Shown: positions 5,488 to 7,750 of the stretch, one piece after another
Numbering within the stretch: position 1 is the first letter of the stretch
How the letters are laid out: the number at the start of each line of letters is the position of its first letter
Source: an archaeon
GTDB taxonomy: Archaea > Hydrothermarchaeota > Hydrothermarchaeia > JALTZZ01 > JALUTC01
Direction of reading: 5' to 3'
Length of the DNA: 7,750 bases
NCBI GenBank assembly: GCA_027058345.1
Contig: JALUTC010000197.1
Span: forward strand, 1 to 7,750
Position numbers and translations under genes: made by a program
The notes under the pieces: model-generated
Seen by the model: the letters and a program-made list of their open reading frames with translations, nothing else
Told to the model about the DNA's origin: nothing
The model's database searches: none

Positions 5488-6861
5488 GGATTTAAACAAT
5501 GCCCTAGCTTTATTTATTGTCTCCTGATATTCCTTCTCAGGTATTGAATCGTAAACAATACCAGCACCAGTTTGTGTATATATGTAATTCTTATCTGTAA
5601 ACATCGTTCTTATTGCAATTGCAAAGTCTGAACGATTATTGAAAGAGAAATATCCCACAGCTCCTGCATATATTCCACGTCTCTCCTTTTCCAATTCATC
5701 TATAATTTCCATTGCTCTTATCTTTGGCGCTCCTGTGACAGTTCCAGCAGGGAAACATGAAATCAATGCATCCAGTGCATCCTTATCCTTTCTCAACACC
5801 CCCTCAACATTTGAAACGATGTGTTGTACGTGAGAATACCTCTCTATAATCATAAACTCCGTAACCTTAACTGTTCCAAACTCACATACTCTTCCTAAAT
5901 CGTTTCTTCCTAAATCTACAAGCATTACATGTTCGGCTCTTTCTTTTTCATCATTAATTAATTCTCTTGCAAGCATTTCATCTTCAACAGAATCCTTTCC
6001 TCTAGGTCTTGTTCCAGCAATAGGTCTTGTGATTGCTTTTCTACCATCAACTCTAACAAGTATTTCAGGGCTAGAGCCAATTATTTTTAAATCTTTAAAT
6101 TTTATGAAGAACATATATGGTGATGGATTTATTTCTTTAAGACACATGTAGACATTTTTTAAATCCTGATTTAATCTCGTTCTAAATCTCTGTGATAATA
6201 CTACTTGAAAGATTTCACCATCTCTTATATAATTCTTTGCAATTTTAACAGCTTCACAAAATTCTTCCTTTTGAAAGTTCGACTCAATATCAATCTCTTT
6301 TTCTTCTATTTCATTGGTAACCCTATGACTATCTTTAATGATATCTTCAAGAACATTTATCATCTCTTTGGCATTTTCAATCTCTTCCTTTATATCGGTA
6401 TCTTTATCCACTATAACGTCTGATATTAAGTATACCTTTTCCTTCCAATGATCAAATGCTATTATATATTTTGAAAATAACAATTCGAAATCTTTATGTT
6501 TTAAGGTATCAATTGTATTATCTGGTAGCTTTTCGAAATATCTTATGAAATCATAACTTATATATCCCACATATCCCCCTAAAAATCTTGGCAGCTTTTT
6601 ATCATCTTTAACTCTCAACCTTAATATTCCTCTGATGTTTTTGAGCTTTTCCTCAATATTTCTGTCATTTTTTGCGGAAATCTTTTCATTGCCAAATCCT
6701 ATGAAAGAATATCTTGCAATATTTAATCCAAAGATTGCAGATTCTAAAAGAAAGCAATTCTCATACTTATTATATATTGAACTGAAAAATATATCTGTTG
6801 GCTTTAAATCTGTTTCCAAAACCTTATAAATAGGGATTACATATCCTTCCTTAAAATCCAC
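5470..6861 (-). CDS. trpE: Anthranilate synthase component I
   Basis: A 463-residue protein that converts chorismate plus ammonia (normally supplied by the TrpG glutaminase) to anthranilate, the first committed step of tryptophan synthesis. The N-terminal regulatory domain carries LLES at 38-41 and Ser52, the LLES-X10-S motif linked to tryptophan feedback inhibition. NPSPYMFF (245-252) completes the effector site. The chorismate-binding domain shows GSSPE (262-266), PIAGTRPRG (280-288), GRNDLGRV, FPAGTVTGAPK and GAGIVYDS. Ala in PIAGT, where aminodeoxychorismate synthase PabB has Lys, separates TrpE from PabB. The GTG at 6861 is the only ordinary in-frame start after the TGA at 6877-6879, but it has no ribosome binding site at proper distance. 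The good site and ATG at 6875 are out of frame by one base (see findings), so the N terminus may be MKFSG-extended. No trpG or other trp gene is adjacent. Confidence 0.93.
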   Translation of the reverse strand: MDFKEGYVIPIYKVLETDLKPTDIFFSSIYNKYENCFLLESAIFGLNIARYSFIGFGNEKISAKNDRNIEEKLKNIRGILRLRVKDDKKLPRFLGGYVGYISYDFIRYFEKLPDNTIDTLKHKDFELLFSKYIIAFDHWKEKVYLISDVIVDKDTDIKEEIENAKEMINVLEDIIKDSHRVTNEIEEKEIDIESNFQKEEFCEAVKIAKNYIRDGEIFQVVLSQRFRTRLNQDLKNVYMCLKEINPSPYMFFIKFKDLKIIGSSPEILVRVDGRKAITRPIAGTRPRGKDSVEDEMLARELINDEKERAEHVMLVDLGRNDLGRVCEFGTVKVTEFMIIERYSHVQHIVSNVEGVLRKDKDALDALISCFPAGTVTGAPKIRAMEIIDELEKERRGIYAGAVGYFSFNNRSDFAIAIRTMFTDKNYIYTQTGAGIVYDSIPEKEYQETINKARALFKSLELAR

Positions 6862-6875
6862 CCCGAGAATTTCAT
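6837..6875 (-). other. 12-codon open reading frame with Trp codon overlapping the trpE start
   Basis: An ATG at 6875, seven bases after GAGGTG, opens the frame MKFSGWILRKDM and stops at TAA (6837-6839). It overlaps the trpE start in another frame. It could be a real leader peptide that couples tryptophan supply to trpE translation, the true trpE start if a -1 frameshift at the GGGG run occurs, or the mark of a one-base deletion in the sequence. A single Trp codon and the lack of an evident attenuator hairpin make the attenuation reading weak. Confidence 0.3.
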
Positions 6876-6882
6876 ATCAATA

Positions 6883-6888
6883 CACCTC
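6883..6888 (-). promoter_or_regulatory. Ribosome binding site upstream of trpE
   Basis: GAGGTG on the minus strand is the clearest Shine-Dalgarno in this intergenic region. It is spaced seven bases from the ATG at 6875 but 21 bases from the in-frame trpE GTG at 6861, so it points to the ATG as the real initiation codon. Confidence 0.6.
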
Positions 6889-6910
6889 TATTATTGTAAT
6901 CAATGCTAAC

Positions 6911-6920
6911 CTTTAAAAAT
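6911..6920 (-). promoter_or_regulatory. Candidate TATA box of trpE
   Basis: The minus strand reads ATTTTTAAAG. About 25 bases further along is position 6890, immediately before the GAGGTG site, which is a sensible transcript start with a very short leader. The box lies within or right at the 5' end of the divergent methyltransferase gene, so expression of the two genes may interfere. Assigned by spacing and composition only. Confidence 0.35.
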
Positions 6921-6926
6921 GTTGTT

Positions 6927-7750
6927 ATGGATGAAATTGTTGAGATAAAAGGTTTTGACGATGAAGGTAGAGGTTTAGGATATTATAAAGGTAAGAGAAT
7001 TCATGTTTACTATGCACTACCTGGTGACAAGGTTAAGGTAAAAATATTGTATAAAGATAAGGGAGAATATGTTGGAGTTACAAAGGAAGTCGTTGAAAAG
7101 TCTCCAGATAGAATAAACCCAATGTGTGAGCACTTTTCGAAATGTGGTGGTTGTAGAATTCAATGCCTAAAGTATGAAAAGCAGTTAGAATTTAAGGAGA
7201 ATATTGTCAGAAAACTTTTCGGAAATTGTAATAAAATAATACCAAGTGTTGAAAAATTTTATTATAGAAACAGAATGGATTTTATTATTGGAAAGGGACC
7301 CAAAATAGGTTTAAGAGAGGTTGAGAAGTATTATAAGATTGTTGATATAAGAAAATGCTTCTTGCAATCCGAGTATAGCAACGATGCCATAAATAAGTTC
7401 AGAGAATTTATAATCGAAAAAAATTTGGAACCATACGATATTGTTACAAAGAAGGGTTTCTTAAGATATATAATAATTAGGGAGGGTAAAAATACTGGAG
7501 AAAAAATGATAAACATTGTAACAACTAGTGGAACATTCAGACATCTCGATGAATTGAAGAATATTTTCGAATGTAATACATTCATATGGAGTATAAACGA
7601 TAGTGTTGCAGATGTATCTACGGCAGAAAAATATCACGTAATTTTTGGCGACGGATATATAAGAGAAAAGATTTTGGATAGAACTTTTTACATAGCGCCA
7701 TACTCCTTTTTCCAAACAAATACAAGAACAGCTGAAATACTATATAAGAA
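6927..7750 (+). CDS. TrmA/RumA-family uracil-5 RNA methyltransferase, 5' part (cut by right edge)
   Basis: The frame from the ATG at 6927 stays open for 274 codons to the window edge. It begins with a TRAM RNA-binding domain (VEIKGFDDEGRGLGYYKGK, then PGDKVKVKI) and continues with an Fe-S cluster motif Cys67-X5-Cys73-X2-Cys76 (CEHFSKCGGC) and Cys144 in IRKCFLQS. This spacing is like the four-cysteine [4Fe-4S] site of E. coli RumA. YRNRMDF (113-119) and FFQTNTRTAE near the edge are also family marks, the latter opening the SAM-dependent catalytic domain. The catalytic Cys and the SAM-binding core lie beyond the window. These enzymes make 5-methyluridine in rRNA or tRNA. The known archaeal member from Pyrococcus abyssi modifies tRNA U54, so that is one possible substrate here. 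An in-frame ATG at 6903 would add eight residues; neither start has a clear Shine-Dalgarno. The gene is divergent from trpE. Confidence 0.93.
   Translation, partial: MDEIVEIKGFDDEGRGLGYYKGKRIHVYYALPGDKVKVKILYKDKGEYVGVTKEVVEKSPDRINPMCEHFSKCGGCRIQCLKYEKQLEFKENIVRKLFGNCNKIIPSVEKFYYRNRMDFIIGKGPKIGLREVEKYYKIVDIRKCFLQSEYSNDAINKFREFIIEKNLEPYDIVTKKGFLRYIIIREGKNTGEKMINIVTTSGTFRHLDELKNIFECNTFIWSINDSVADVSTAEKYHVIFGDGYIREKILDRTFYIAPYSFFQTNTRTAEILYK

Noticed and set aside
5470..6861. Calling this gene pabB (aminodeoxychorismate synthase)
   Set aside because: The PIAGT motif has Ala where PabB has Lys, and the LLES-X10-S tryptophan-binding motif is complete.

Overview
This strongly AT-rich window looks like chromosomal DNA of a thermophilic, sulfur-dissimilating archaeon. 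The archaeal signs are an archaeal-type IF2/eIF5B translation factor, a DUF424 protein (an archaeal family), GGTG-type ribosome binding sites, TATA-like boxes in the short intergenic gaps, and heavy use of ATA (Ile) and AGA/AGG (Arg) codons. The DsrC carries both redox cysteines, which points to dissimilatory sulfite reduction. Known DsrC-bearing archaea include Archaeoglobus, several Thermoproteales and some Korarchaeota. The window alone does not fix the lineage.

Layout. Bases 1-3425 are all on the minus strand, transcribed right to left: dsrC (3066-3425), infB (585-3008), a DUF424 gene (256-567), then the 5' part of an endonuclease V gene that runs off the left edge. The infB ORF is interrupted by a 224-residue mini-intein placed exactly inside the GTPase P-loop, between Lys18 and Thr243 of the precursor. 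The GTP-binding site therefore exists only after protein splicing. Bases 3536-5487 on the plus strand hold two overlapping membrane permease genes of the branched-chain amino acid ABC transporter family (livH, livM), with no binding protein or ATPase gene beside them. trpE (anthranilate synthase component I, 5470-6861, minus strand) converges on livM with an 18-base overlap. Just beyond the trpE start, in divergent orientation, is the 5' part of a TrmA/RumA-type uracil-5 RNA methyltransferase with a [4Fe-4S] cysteine motif, cut by the right edge.

How the genes fit together. infB, DUF424 and endonuclease V are packed with a 17-base gap and a 23-base overlap, so they are probably one transcript. 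dsrC lies 57 bases upstream of infB, with a T-rich tract between them, and may or may not be co-transcribed. livH and livM form one two-gene unit divergent from dsrC. trpE and the methyltransferase share a very short divergent control region. No RNA genes, CRISPR arrays or insertion sequences were seen, and there is no gene-free stretch longer than about 110 bases.

The items most worth a second look are the P-loop mini-intein with its shrunken central region, and the trpE start. At trpE a good Shine-Dalgarno/ATG pair is exactly one base out of frame with the gene across a GGGG run. It opens a 12-codon reading frame that contains a Trp codon.
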